This document shows, one piece after another, positions 16,932-24,741 of a stretch of DNA of 64,000 nucleotides. Both the position numbers and the translations under genes were made by a program. The notes under the pieces are model-generated. The model did no database searches. It saw only the letters and a list, made by a program, of their open reading frames with translations, and was not told where the DNA came from. How positions within the stretch are numbered: position 1 is the stretch's first letter; each line of letters starts with the position of its first letter. The stretch comes from Steroidobacter sp. Its GTDB lineage: Bacteria; Pseudomonadota; Gammaproteobacteria; Steroidobacterales; Steroidobacteraceae. The stretch is taken from contig JAICPY010000005.1 in the NCBI GenBank assembly GCA_025929585.1, forward strand, positions 22,332-86,331, in the 5' to 3' direction.

Positions 16932-17942
16932 ATGCGAACACTATTTCAACCATCGTCGTTCCTTGCGTTCCTGCTGTGGACCGCGAGCGGTCACGCCGCG
17001 GATGACTTCGTCGCGCTTTCGAGCGGCAATCGAATGAGCGGAGAGATCGAGAGGCTTTCCCGCGGCCAGCTGTTCTTCTCCATCGATGGCGCCGGCACAG
17101 TCGAGATCGATTGGCAGAACATCATGTCTCTGCGCAGCCCGCGCACGTTCGACGTGGAATTGACGTCTGGGCAACGATACATAGGAGAGATCGTTTCGCT
17201 GTCGGCAGGCGCGCTAAAGATCCGTACTGCTACGGGCGTGGAAACGATCGATATGAAGCAGTTGGTCCGGATCGAACCGATCCACGCCGATTTCACCGAC
17301 CGAATGTCCGGATCCATCGATTTAGGGTTCGATTTCCTGACGGCGCACGATGAGATCGATTGGACGCTCAATGCCAAGGTCGAGCACCGCACGCTGAATT
17401 ATCTGACGCAGAGCTCGATCAGCTCGCTCCTGCGTCGGCATGACGATGAGACCACGCAACGTCGCAATCATTTCGAGATCGGATCGCGCCGGCTGCTCGA
17501 GAATCGCTGGTTCGTGCTCGGTCAACTCGAAGCCGAAGAGGATCGAGAGCTCGATCTCGACTCGAGATTTCTTATCTTGGGCGCGCTCGGACGCTCCCTC
17601 GTGCAAACCAACCGTACCGTTCTGTCCGCGTACGCCGGCGTTGATCTGAGCCGCGAAAGATTCCGTGGACTGGACACGCAGAACGAGCCGGAAATCCTCG
17701 CTGCTCTCGAATGGGATTGGTTCGATGCCGGCTCGGATACCGAGCTCATGATCGAGGCCACCAGCTACTTCGGTGTCGATATCTCTCGCGTCCGCTTCGA
17801 GCTCCAAAGCAGCTTACGACGCGATATCTTCAGCAATTTCTATTGGAGCTTGAATCTGTTCGAAAGTTACAACAGCGATCCGCCGGAGGGCCTCGAGAAG
17901 AGTGACCTCGGCCTATCGATCACCATCGGTCGATCGTTCTGA
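16932..17942 (+). CDS. DUF481 family outer-membrane protein
   Basis: A 336-residue exported protein starting at ATG 16932 with GAGG 7 nt upstream. A signal peptide (MRTLFQPSSFLAFLLWTASGHA) should be cleaved at about residue 22. The first third has two repeated small beta-modules, LSSGNRMSGEIERLSRGQLFFSI and LTSGQRYIGEIVSLSAGALKIRT, each ending in a mixed acidic segment. The rest is a DUF481-type beta-barrel of alternating strands ending in Phe (LGLSITIGRSF), the usual C-terminal signal for outer-membrane insertion. Function is unknown; relatives include salt-induced YdiY. The last 76 bp overlap the converging response-regulator gene. Confidence 0.85.
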   Translation: MRTLFQPSSFLAFLLWTASGHAADDFVALSSGNRMSGEIERLSRGQLFFSIDGAGTVEIDWQNIMSLRSPRTFDVELTSGQRYIGEIVSLSAGALKIRTATGVETIDMKQLVRIEPIHADFTDRMSGSIDLGFDFLTAHDEIDWTLNAKVEHRTLNYLTQSSISSLLRRHDDETTQRRNHFEIGSRRLLENRWFVLGQLEAEEDRELDLDSRFLILGALGRSLVQTNRTVLSAYAGVDLSRERFRGLDTQNEPEILAALEWDWFDAGSDTELMIEATSYFGVDISRVRFELQSSLRRDIFSNFYWSLNLFESYNSDPPEGLEKSDLGLSITIGRSF

Positions 17943-18616
17943 CCCACAGCATGCTCGACACGTATGTCCGAGCGGATCGGGCCGGCTATGGTGTCAGTCG
18001 GAGTACCGACTCCGACGGAGGCGGCGATCCGCACCAGTTGCGCAAGTGAACGCACACCCATCTTCTGCATGACACGCGCACGATGAACCTTGATCGTCTT
18101 CACAACGGTACCCAGCTCCGCGGCGATCTGCTTATTCAAGCGGCCCGCGACGACGTGCGCGAGCACTTGCCGCTCACGCGGCGTGAGCGTTTCAAGCCTC
18201 TCGACTACCGCATGACGGCGCGAGCCCCGCGCACGTTCCTCGGCATCGATGCGCAGCCCTTCGTCGATCGCTGAGAACAAATCGCGATTCTCGACCGGCT
18301 TGGTCAGGAATGTGACTGCACCCGCTCGCATGGCTGTCACGCTGGTTGCGATACTGCCGTTGCCGCTGAGAAAGATGACGGGGCGGGGGCATCCGGAGGC
18401 CGCCAGCGATGCTTGTACCTCGAGCCCATTCATATCGGGCATAGCCAAATCGAGGATTACGCAACCCGCGAGATCCGGATCGTGTGCAGCCAAAAACTCT
18501 GCTGACGAGCTGAACAGTCTTACATCGTAAGCAGCCGATCGCAGCAGTCGCCCCAAAGCGCGACGTACGTCCGCGTCGTCATCGACAACAAAAACAGTGG
18601 CCATCGGCTTACCCAT
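17867..18616 (-). CDS. Response regulator, FixJ/LuxR (NarL-type HTH) family
   Basis: A 249-residue transcription factor. The receiver domain (residues about 7-120) has the acidic pocket VDDDADVRRA, the phosphoacceptor Asp56 in VILDLAMPD and the conserved Lys in FLTKPVEN. A LuxR-type helix-turn-helix follows (about 140-200): LTPRERQVLAHVVAGRLNKQIAAELGT and VKTIKVHRARVMQKMGVRS. A tail of about 45 residues extends past the usual end and lies mostly in the overlap with the converging DUF481 gene. The start at ATG 18616 has GGAG upstream. It is 148 bp downstream of the histidine kinase and forms the last gene of the sortase operon. Regulators of this class bind palindromes like those listed here; that link is inference. 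Confidence 0.92.
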   Translation of the reverse strand: MGKPMATVFVVDDDADVRRALGRLLRSAAYDVRLFSSSAEFLAAHDPDLAGCVILDLAMPDMNGLEVQASLAASGCPRPVIFLSGNGSIATSVTAMRAGAVTFLTKPVENRDLFSAIDEGLRIDAEERARGSRRHAVVERLETLTPRERQVLAHVVAGRLNKQIAAELGTVVKTIKVHRARVMQKMGVRSLAQLVRIAASVGVGTPTDTIAGPIRSDIRVEHAVGQNDRPMVIDRPRSLFSRPSGGSLL

Positions 18617-18764
18617 TCCTTTCTCCGTGGATGTTTCGCCAGGAGCCGCACACTGAAACTCCCTTCTGCGTACATTTCAATGACGACTTTCCCCGGCGAG
18701 TACGATAATGCCCCCGACCCTGCAGTGTTATATACGTATGACTATCCGCGTTGCATCGAAGCTC

Positions 18765-19955
18765 TCACGATAGCTGATACATCTCGCGCCGCGGCAAGCG
18801 CATCACGAACTCGCTACCGCAACCTGGCCCGCCGCTATAGGCAGAGAGCGAACCGCCGTGCAAGTGTACGAGCTCGCGTGCAACGGCCAGTCCAATACCG
18901 AGCCCACCCATCGAGGCATCGGAGGGGCCTGAAGCCTGTGCAAATATATCGAAAACGCGTGGCAGCAGATCCGCAGAGATGCCGATGCCGTTGTCCCGAA
19001 CGCGCACGACCGCGACACCTTCGAGTGATTCGAGCAGAACCGAAATACAACCCTCCGGATGGGTGTACTTCGCCGCGTTGAGCAGGAGGTTGGTGAGGAC
19101 CTGGCAGAGCCTGACCGCGTCAGCGTCCACTGTGACGGTACCGGAAGGCACATCGATCGTGAGCCGATGTCTTCGAAGCTCGACCAGGGGCCGTGCCGCC
19201 TCGATCGCAGTCTTGATCACCTCGCACAGATCGACCGGTCCTTTCTGAATATCGACTTTGCCGCGCGCGACACGCGACACGTCCAAGAGATCATTCACGA
19301 GCCGCGTGAGCTGCTTCAACTGGCGCTGGATCACGCCGCGTGCAGCATCTACGGCGTGCGGATCGCGGCAACATCTTGCAAGCATCTCTGTTGCGTTCGC
19401 AATGGGAGCAAGCGGATTGCGAAGCTCGTGCAACAACGTAGCGAGGAACCGCTCCTTACCGAGAAGCAACGCCAGCAATTCTTCTTCTCTGCGCTTCTGT
19501 TCGTCGATACGCGTGGCCGTTATGAACCAACGGTCCGAGCTTCCGGAGCGCTCGAGCTGCGTTCCGCGCTCCAGATACCAATGTGCAATCCCATCGCAAT
19601 CCGATCGCACGCGATACTCGACTTCGTACGGGTAGCCGCTTTGCAGTGCGCGGCGCCACATGCCAAGCCATCGCTGCCGATCCTCGCTGTGAAGAAGCCG
19701 TTCCGGGATGATGTATTCGACCGCATGTCCCTCGCACGAGCCAAGGCGCCTTCGCACCCCTGAGTTGCAATAAAGGAACCGCCCATCGACGCTCGCGGTC
19801 CAAACGAGCTGCGGGACCGCATCGAGCAAGTTCGCCAGTCGCGGCATCTCCTCGCAGGGTGCTTGCTCCGCCGGAGTTCCGAGCATCGGCGGGTGAGAGC
19901 CGACGAACCCGGAAGCGCCGGTTACATCGTAAGAGGTGTGCATTGACGAACTCAC
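18765..19955 (-). CDS. PAS-domain sensor histidine kinase
   Basis: A 396-residue kinase without transmembrane segments, so it probably senses a cytoplasmic signal. A PAS domain spans about residues 38-155 (LDAVPQLVWTASVDGRFLYCNSGVRRRLG). The HisKA helix has the phosphoacceptor His176 in LATLLHELRNPLAPI. The ATPase domain has the N box NLLLNAAKYT, G1 DNGIGISADLLPRVFDIF and G2 GGLGIGLAVARELV, so it should be active. The frame begins with GTG at 19955, and an in-frame ATG at 19943 is equally possible. It starts 17 bp after the two-repeat secreted protein in the sortase operon and is the natural partner of the regulator downstream. Confidence 0.93.
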   Translation of the reverse strand: MSSSMHTSYDVTGASGFVGSHPPMLGTPAEQAPCEEMPRLANLLDAVPQLVWTASVDGRFLYCNSGVRRRLGSCEGHAVEYIIPERLLHSEDRQRWLGMWRRALQSGYPYEVEYRVRSDCDGIAHWYLERGTQLERSGSSDRWFITATRIDEQKRREEELLALLLGKERFLATLLHELRNPLAPIANATEMLARCCRDPHAVDAARGVIQRQLKQLTRLVNDLLDVSRVARGKVDIQKGPVDLCEVIKTAIEAARPLVELRRHRLTIDVPSGTVTVDADAVRLCQVLTNLLLNAAKYTHPEGCISVLLESLEGVAVVRVRDNGIGISADLLPRVFDIFAQASGPSDASMGGLGIGLAVARELVHLHGGSLSAYSGGPGCGSEFVMRLPRREMYQLS

Positions 19956-19971
19956 TGAGGGCGGGACAACT

Positions 19972-20538
19972 TCACTGCGCGGGCCGCACGTTCACAGCGA
20001 CAGCCTCCGTGTACATGACTTGTACCTCATCGCCGCGTTTCAGCTCGCGAATGAAAGCCTGTGCTCCTGGATCCTCCACGGCCACGGTGCGCGTGATCCC
20101 GTCCGGGCGCGTAAACGTCACAGTGTCGAACGAAGTGTCGACGGAGTCGATCGAGACAGTGGTCGCAATAGTGGAGCCCACGCCCTTGGCTGGCTGCGCA
20201 CCTTCGGGTGCACGAGCAGTCGCAGTGGCTTTCTTTACGCCCTCAACGCCCTCGCCTTTCGGCTTCACGTCCGCCGCAAGCGCCACTCGATAGCTCGCCA
20301 CTACGCGGTCACCCTCGTTGATCTGCTCCAGGTTACGAACTTGCGGGCCGGCAACGATGAGCGTACGCGCATCGTCCTCACCGCGAAGGACGAGCGTTCG
20401 ATCTTCATGGTCGACCGATTCGACTTCAGCCGTGACCTCCTTTAAGACTTCTGAAGAGAATGATTTCGGCTGCTGCGCGAACGCGCCATGTGACGCGAAG
20501 GCTGCAACACCGATGAGAATGGCTGCACGTGGAATCAT
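19972..20538 (-). CDS. Secreted protein with an internal duplication, in the sortase operon
   Basis: A 188-residue exported protein with AGGAG before its ATG. A signal peptide (MIPRAAILIGVAAFASHGAFA) is clear. Two copies of one small beta-rich module follow: VTAEVESVDHEDRTLVLRG ending in EGDRVVASYRVALAADVKP, and TTVSIDSVDTSFDTVTFTR ending in RGDEVQVMYTEAVAVNVRP. They are joined by a Lys/Ala/Pro-rich linker (about residues 95-125). I know no named family for it. Conserved Arg/Gly-Asp-x-Val turns in both modules suggest tandem OB- or SH3-like barrels. It has no sorting tail or membrane anchor, so it is probably periplasmic. It lies between the sortase substrate and the kinase. Confidence 0.8.
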   Translation of the reverse strand: MIPRAAILIGVAAFASHGAFAQQPKSFSSEVLKEVTAEVESVDHEDRTLVLRGEDDARTLIVAGPQVRNLEQINEGDRVVASYRVALAADVKPKGEGVEGVKKATATARAPEGAQPAKGVGSTIATTVSIDSVDTSFDTVTFTRPDGITRTVAVEDPGAQAFIRELKRGDEVQVMYTEAVAVNVRPAQ

Positions 20539-20585
20539 GACTATCTCCTATGCACTTGTGATGACGACCGGAGCGAGCGTGTGTT

Positions 20586-21251
20586 TCATGCGCTCGATGG
20601 CATGCGGGCCAATCGCTTGCGCCTTAAGGAACGCACGCCGCGGATGGCCCTTGCGCCTACCGCCGCCGCGATGAAGAACAGCCCCATGGTCGCAACCAAA
20701 GGTGCCGGGCCGGCAGTGTCCGGCATAGCCAAGTCTTCTTCTGCGCTCGCAAGCTGTGTTTGGTCGGCCTCGCGATCTGCCTCACCTGCGGCGGACTGAT
20801 TCGCCGGCTCTAGAACGAGGGGTGTGACGTGCCAAGCTTGCGCCGGTGTGGCTGGAGCAAGTGCCACCATGGGACGGTCCACTCTCACGTAAGCGGTGAG
20901 CTCTTGATTGGGTGCGAGATCCCTGACGCGCGTCGGCTCGCCTTCGACAAGAACGCGAAAATCAGGCTGTGCCGTGATGCTTGTTCTCGGCCCCCGAGAT
21001 CCGTCTGGATAGTTGAAGCGCACGTGCAGCGTGTTGCCACGCACGCGCTCGAGCTGAACTCTGAATACCGCGTACTCTTGCCCTCCTCTGGAAATGACAT
21101 CGAGGCACGATTCCGATGCATTGGGAAAGCGGTTGAGAATATCCTCGCTGAATTGCGCGCTTTTGCAGGCCATCGGATTCTGTCCGTGCGCGGCATTACC
21201 CGCGAACAAGAACAGGCTCGCGCATGCGAGTAGAACGGAATGCGCTCTCAT
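20586..21251 (-). CDS. Putative sortase substrate with a C-terminal sorting signal
   Basis: A 221-residue exported protein with AGGAG before its ATG. The signal peptide is about residues 1-23 (MRAHSVLLACASLFLFAGNAAHG). The mature part has Cys residues in MACKSAQF and SESCLDV and beta-rich segments (VRGNTLHVRFNYPDGSRGPRTS). The C-terminus is a textbook sorting signal: MPDTAGPAPL at about residue 176, a hydrophobic helix VATMGLFFIAAAVGARAI, and a basic tail RSLRRKRLAR. Here Met replaces Leu and Ala replaces Gly of LPxTG. Its start overlaps the sortase stop by 4 bp, which strongly suggests an enzyme-substrate pair. What it is attached to in a Gram-negative envelope is unknown. Confidence 0.8.
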   Translation of the reverse strand: MRAHSVLLACASLFLFAGNAAHGQNPMACKSAQFSEDILNRFPNASESCLDVISRGGQEYAVFRVQLERVRGNTLHVRFNYPDGSRGPRTSITAQPDFRVLVEGEPTRVRDLAPNQELTAYVRVDRPMVALAPATPAQAWHVTPLVLEPANQSAAGEADREADQTQLASAEEDLAMPDTAGPAPLVATMGLFFIAAAVGARAIRGVRSLRRKRLARMPSSA

Positions 21252-22045
21252 ATTGATCTCCTTGGCTCCATTGAAGACCTCAGCACGGAATGCCTTGGCA
21301 CGGGTACGGATCGGTCATGGCTGGACACCAGCTCGCTGCGCACGATGAAACGCTGAGGAGCGCGGCCCACGAAATAAAATGGATAGCAGGTTACGAGCGT
21401 CAACGTCGGTGAGTGTGTATTGCGAAGGAGCGAGGTGTCATGACGCTCTACGACGGCCACGCTGGATACTCGATAGAGAAGGTCACGATCGCGCGTGCGT
21501 ATCTCGATACCATCGCCCTTCTTGATGTCTTTCAATGCTCGGAAATGGCCGTCGCGGTGGCCCGCAATGCCCGCGTTTCCAGAATCGCCTGGGGCGGCCA
21601 TTGCAGCCACCAAGCCGACGCCGCGATTCAAGTGCAGCTCACGGGTGTCGATATAGATGGGAGCTGCGAGATCGAGCGACGGAATAACGAGCGCACCCAC
21701 GAGAGCGTCCGGCGGCGGTGCCGATGTCGAGCTATACAAGCGCCGGCGGGAGTCGGACCACAAAGAAGTGTCCGTCGCTTGCTCATCGAACCATGACAAG
21801 TCTCTCGAACCGTTGGCAATCGCATCCACGCGCAGCAGCATATAAAGCGAAACCAATACGAGCCCGATCTTCAACAGCGTGAGCTCCGGTGCTTCGGACT
21901 GCAGCCGATAGTCGTCGAAAATCCCTCGCGGCCTTTCTCGCGTCTTGCGGCTCGGACTACACGCCACCCGGATCATGCCGACAAGCTTCGAGGCGATCGA
22001 TGTGGCTTGTGCGCGTATGACGCTCATGGTCTTGCGGATACTCAT
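21248..22045 (-). CDS. Class D-like sortase
   Basis: A transpeptidase that would cut the MPDTAG motif of the adjacent substrate and transfer it to an amine acceptor. A cytoplasmic N-terminus of about 55 residues and one membrane helix (LLKIGLVLVSLYMLLRVDAIA) precede the beta-barrel domain, placing it in the periplasm. The catalytic set is complete: His in GIAGHRDGHFRAL, Cys in LTLVTCYPFYFVG and Arg in RAPQRFIVRSE. The TLVTCYPF block followed by APQRFIV is typical of class D/E sortases. I use ATG 22045 (265 residues); an in-frame GTG at 22078 would add 11 residues but lacks a ribosome site. It heads a five-gene operon with its substrate, a secreted protein, a kinase and a regulator. Confidence 0.9.
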   Translation of the reverse strand: MSIRKTMSVIRAQATSIASKLVGMIRVACSPSRKTRERPRGIFDDYRLQSEAPELTLLKIGLVLVSLYMLLRVDAIANGSRDLSWFDEQATDTSLWSDSRRRLYSSTSAPPPDALVGALVIPSLDLAAPIYIDTRELHLNRGVGLVAAMAAPGDSGNAGIAGHRDGHFRALKDIKKGDGIEIRTRDRDLLYRVSSVAVVERHDTSLLRNTHSPTLTLVTCYPFYFVGRAPQRFIVRSELVSSHDRSVPVPRHSVLRSSMEPRRSI

Positions 22046-22163
22046 TACGGACCCACTCTCATTTGCCTGCAGTAACACTGCACGCGCTTTTGTCTAGCTT
22101 GAAGACGTTCGCTTGCGAGTCAACGTCGATGCTGGAGCCTGTGACGTTGAAGCGAGTCACTCA

Positions 22164-22181
22164 ATTAGCCCTTGGTCCAAT
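22164..22181 (-). promoter_or_regulatory. ATTGGACC-type palindrome upstream of the sortase operon
   Basis: On the minus strand it reads ATTGGACCAAGGGCTAAT, the best match to the consensus. It is centred about 127 bp before the sortase ATG (94 bp before the alternative GTG). Between it and the gene lies an 8-bp inverted repeat TCAACGTC/GACGTTGA (22120-22127 and 22143-22150). Confidence 0.65.
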
Positions 22182-22277
22182 GCCTGATGGGTCGAACGAG
22201 ATATTCGACCGACGCAACGCCGCTCATCCGTCTTGTCTAGTAGGTGTGGGCGTCTGCCTTAGATCTGTGCGGGTCGT

Positions 22278-22667
22278 CTAAGACTGGCGCCAATTGAACC
22301 TGGGATCCCGCTCGGCGGTGTATAGATAAGTCAGGGCACAGGTAAGGGCGGTTTGCGCATCGAGGATTCTGTCGCTCGGTAACACTTCGCGGGTTCCGCC
22401 GACGTTCACCGTTGCAGTACTCGCCTGAGCCGATGACGCGCCTATCAGGTCGAACAATCTTGACGCACCATCTCTCGCGCAGATGACGAACTGGCCTGCT
22501 CCTCCACGAATGATGAGTTGCTTATCTTCATCGGCCCTGAGTGCGACCACGGTGTGATGCCGCGCATCCAGCCTTCGGAGCAACCTCGCAACGTTCCGGG
22601 GAGTCGGCTCTTGGAGATTCCATCGGCATGAGTCGCTCGCGGAGAGATCATCGGTGACTAGAATCAT
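22278..22667 (-). CDS. Imm1-like immunity protein, orphan (tentative)
   Basis: A 129-residue cytoplasmic protein without signal peptide or membrane helix. The pattern resembles the Imm1 family of contact-toxin immunity proteins: a central pair of strands (DKQLIIRGGAGQFVICARDG), a Gly-Thr-Arg-Glu turn before a Pro-Ser segment, then a helix ALTCALTYLYTAERDPRFNWRQS ending in the Trp that closes most Imm1 members. No deaminase, nuclease or polymorphic toxin gene is adjacent. The call rests on shape rather than on a strong motif; an unrelated small alpha/beta protein is possible. Confidence 0.45.
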   Translation of the reverse strand: MILVTDDLSASDSCRWNLQEPTPRNVARLLRRLDARHHTVVALRADEDKQLIIRGGAGQFVICARDGASRLFDLIGASSAQASTATVNVGGTREVLPSDRILDAQTALTCALTYLYTAERDPRFNWRQS

Positions 22668-22798
22668 AGCGTTTCACTCGCTCTTATTTGAACGCGCCAG
22701 ATTAGCGAAGCCGTAATAAGCTGTTCTTATGGACGCGCCCGAGCATGCATGCAGACGGCGTCCTTCGCAGATGCTGGCAGCGAGCGGCGATGACGTCA

Positions 22799-22816
22799 GT
22801 TGGACCAAGGTCTAAT
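22799..22816. promoter_or_regulatory. ATTGGACC-type palindrome between the Imm1-like and cupin genes
   Basis: GTTGGACCAAGGTCTAAT sits 132 bp from the Imm1-like start and 131 bp from the cupin start. A second half-site, TGGTCCAAT, lies at 22867-22875, 72 bp before the cupin start. Either divergent gene could be the target. Confidence 0.6.
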
Positions 22817-22946
22817 CATCTATCGTGCAAGTCGTCGCACCTTCTCCTCGGCGCAGTGTTGCGCAATGGTCCAATAGAGCACGACACGGCACTGCCACAG
22901 TCTGTGATCGATTAAATCGTTCATTGCTCGGCATCCTGGAGGTTAC

Positions 22947-23306
22947 ATGACTGGCTATGTCACAGATCTGAAGCAAGAGACTCTCGCCAATGAAGCGTAC
23001 CGACGTGTGCTCGTGACTGGCCGATATCTGCAGCTCGTGCTGATGACGCTGCGGCCGACCGAAGAGATCGGCGCCGAGACTCACGATGATCACGATCAGT
23101 TCATTTGGGTCGAATCAGGCGTAGGCAAGATACTTCTGGGTCAGCAAGAGCACCCGCTCAGCCCTGGCATCGGCGCGATGATTCCGGCGGGCATCAATCA
23201 CAACGTCGTCAATACCTCTGTTACTCATGCGCTGCGCCTTTACACACTGTACAGCCCACCCGAGCACACGGAAGGAACCATGCACCACACCAAGGCAGAC
23301 GAATAG
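22947..23306 (+). CDS. Single-domain cupin protein
   Basis: A 119-residue protein with GGAGG before its ATG. The two cupin motifs are clear: ETHDDHDQFIWVESGVGKILLG (His-x-x-His and a Gln/Glu metal site, residues about 44-66) and the second with MIPAGINHNVVNT, whose His completes the metal site. Length fits the small mono-cupins that bind a divalent metal. The YSPPEHTEGTMH tail is found in the cupin subgroup often annotated only as cupin domain-containing protein. Substrate is unknown. It converges on the next gene with a 6-bp gap. Confidence 0.88.
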   Translation: MTGYVTDLKQETLANEAYRRVLVTGRYLQLVLMTLRPTEEIGAETHDDHDQFIWVESGVGKILLGQQEHPLSPGIGAMIPAGINHNVVNTSVTHALRLYTLYSPPEHTEGTMHHTKADE

Positions 23307-23312
23307 GAGCAT

Positions 23313-24344
23313 CTATCTTTCACTCGCCTGTGACGGCACCGCCGTGGTTGGGATCTTCAGCTGAAATCCGGGTGCGTCTTGGCCGTATCGGCATCGAGGC
23401 GGATCGAGCGCATACCACACTCCAAACGCTAGGCTTGCCGGTAGGACGAGTAACCGGATCAGCACGGCGACGGCGAGCGCCGCCTCGTACTCGATCCCGA
23501 GCGCCATCGCCGTGCCCGCGAAAGATCCTTCGACGACACCCAGTCCGTTGATGGAGAGCGGGACAAGCGTCGCAAGACCAGCGACCGCGCCAAGCATGGC
23601 GCACAGAGCCCACGATACGGGCGTGCCGAGACTCTGAAAGAGTATGTAGATGTTGGCGATCGCGATCGTCTGGAACAGAAGTGAGATCGCGAGGAGCGGG
23701 AGCCATTTGCGACCGGCGTGCCGGAGGTACTGGAAGTTGTGGCGCACCGCATCGACGAACGTGGCAGATCGCAAGCGTTCCGTAAGCGCCTTGACCCAAC
23801 CTGCATACACCGCGAGTACGAGCGCTCCGCCTAAGAGACCTCCTAATGCGCTCAGCAGTATGAAAACTCGCGCGGTCCGGCTGTGCGCCATCAACGCGAA
23901 CGCACCGATGTTGCCGATCGCAAGCAATGCCGCGAATCCGACGATACGTTCGATCACCACAGCCGATATTGCGCGGGAACGATAGCCTTCCTTTGGCCAG
24001 GTGCTCATGATGCGGTAGGCATCGCCGCCGATGCCGGTGGGAAGAAAATTGTTCAGAAAGAATCCGATCCCATTGGAAGTCACGAGATAGAAGAGTTTGA
24101 AATGCAGATCGTGGATCTTCAGCGCGGCTTGCCACTTCCAGGGACTGATGACGAACGATGCGGCAAGCGCGCACGTCGAGAGGAGCGTTCCTTGCCATGA
24201 CAAGCGAGCGAGGTAACCGGGCATTGCCTGCCAATCGATGCCATACGCGAGTAACGACAGAAGAATGACACACGACACGATGCGCAGTGCGCGGTTCAAC
24301 CGCTGCCTGTTGGATGTCTGCTGATGCAACGCTCTGCTCCCCAT
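23313..24344 (-). CDS. Lysylphosphatidylglycerol synthase-like transmembrane protein (UPF0104)
   Basis: A 343-residue polytopic inner-membrane protein with about eight helices, matching the membrane half of MprF without its aminoacyltransferase domain. Family landmarks are FVISPWKWQAAL, GFFLNNFLPTGIGGDAYRIM (with the conserved Pro-Thr-x-x-Gly-Gly-Asp) and PLSINGLGVVEGSFAGTAMALGI. In MprF this fold flips aminoacylated lipids. Stand-alone members are often near polysaccharide or lipid-modification genes and are presumed flippases. It is divergent from the ACP/acyltransferase/FkbH trio, which suggests an envelope-lipid or glycan role, but that is inference. Confidence 0.85.
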   Translation of the reverse strand: MGSRALHQQTSNRQRLNRALRIVSCVILLSLLAYGIDWQAMPGYLARLSWQGTLLSTCALAASFVISPWKWQAALKIHDLHFKLFYLVTSNGIGFFLNNFLPTGIGGDAYRIMSTWPKEGYRSRAISAVVIERIVGFAALLAIGNIGAFALMAHSRTARVFILLSALGGLLGGALVLAVYAGWVKALTERLRSATFVDAVRHNFQYLRHAGRKWLPLLAISLLFQTIAIANIYILFQSLGTPVSWALCAMLGAVAGLATLVPLSINGLGVVEGSFAGTAMALGIEYEAALAVAVLIRLLVLPASLAFGVWYALDPPRCRYGQDAPGFQLKIPTTAVPSQASER

Positions 24345-24493
24345 TTACATCGAACCCTCTCCCGGTAATTCGATGATACGCAGCCTCGAAGGAAGTTCTT
24401 CGTGCTTGCCCCAACTACGGACTAGGCCGCCGCCGCTTCGCTGCTAGGCTTTCTAACGGCACTTCGAATCAGCTTCTTTTAAGGCGAGTACCC

Positions 24494-24736
24494 ATGGACG
24501 AACGGCTGCGTGCGCTGATCGCTGAGATCCTTGATCTGCCGCTCGCCCGTGTCAGGGCCGACATCCGTCGAGCCGAGACCGAGACTTGGGATTCACTGAG
24601 TCACCTTCGCATCATCACTGCTATCGAAGCCGAATTCGATTTGGCATTCACCATGGAGGAGATCGCGAGGTTTCAAACGCCTGCAGACTTTCAGCGATGC
24701 ATCGATTCTCGCTGCCGCCTGCGCTCTAACGGATAG
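24494..24736 (+). CDS. Acyl carrier protein
   Basis: An 80-residue acidic helical protein. The phosphopantetheine site is Ser34 in ETWDSLSHLRI, within the usual Asp-Ser-Leu context, at the start of helix 2. It is not the fatty-acid ACP (acpP), because it differs from that very conserved sequence and has no fab neighbours. It stands 5 bp before an acyltransferase and is followed by a FkbH-type protein, the usual company of ACPs that carry a glyceryl or other short acyl unit for glycan or polyketide decoration. Confidence 0.92.
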   Translation: MDERLRALIAEILDLPLARVRADIRRAETETWDSLSHLRIITAIEAEFDLAFTMEEIARFQTPADFQRCIDSRCRLRSNG

Positions 24737-24741
24737 GCAAC

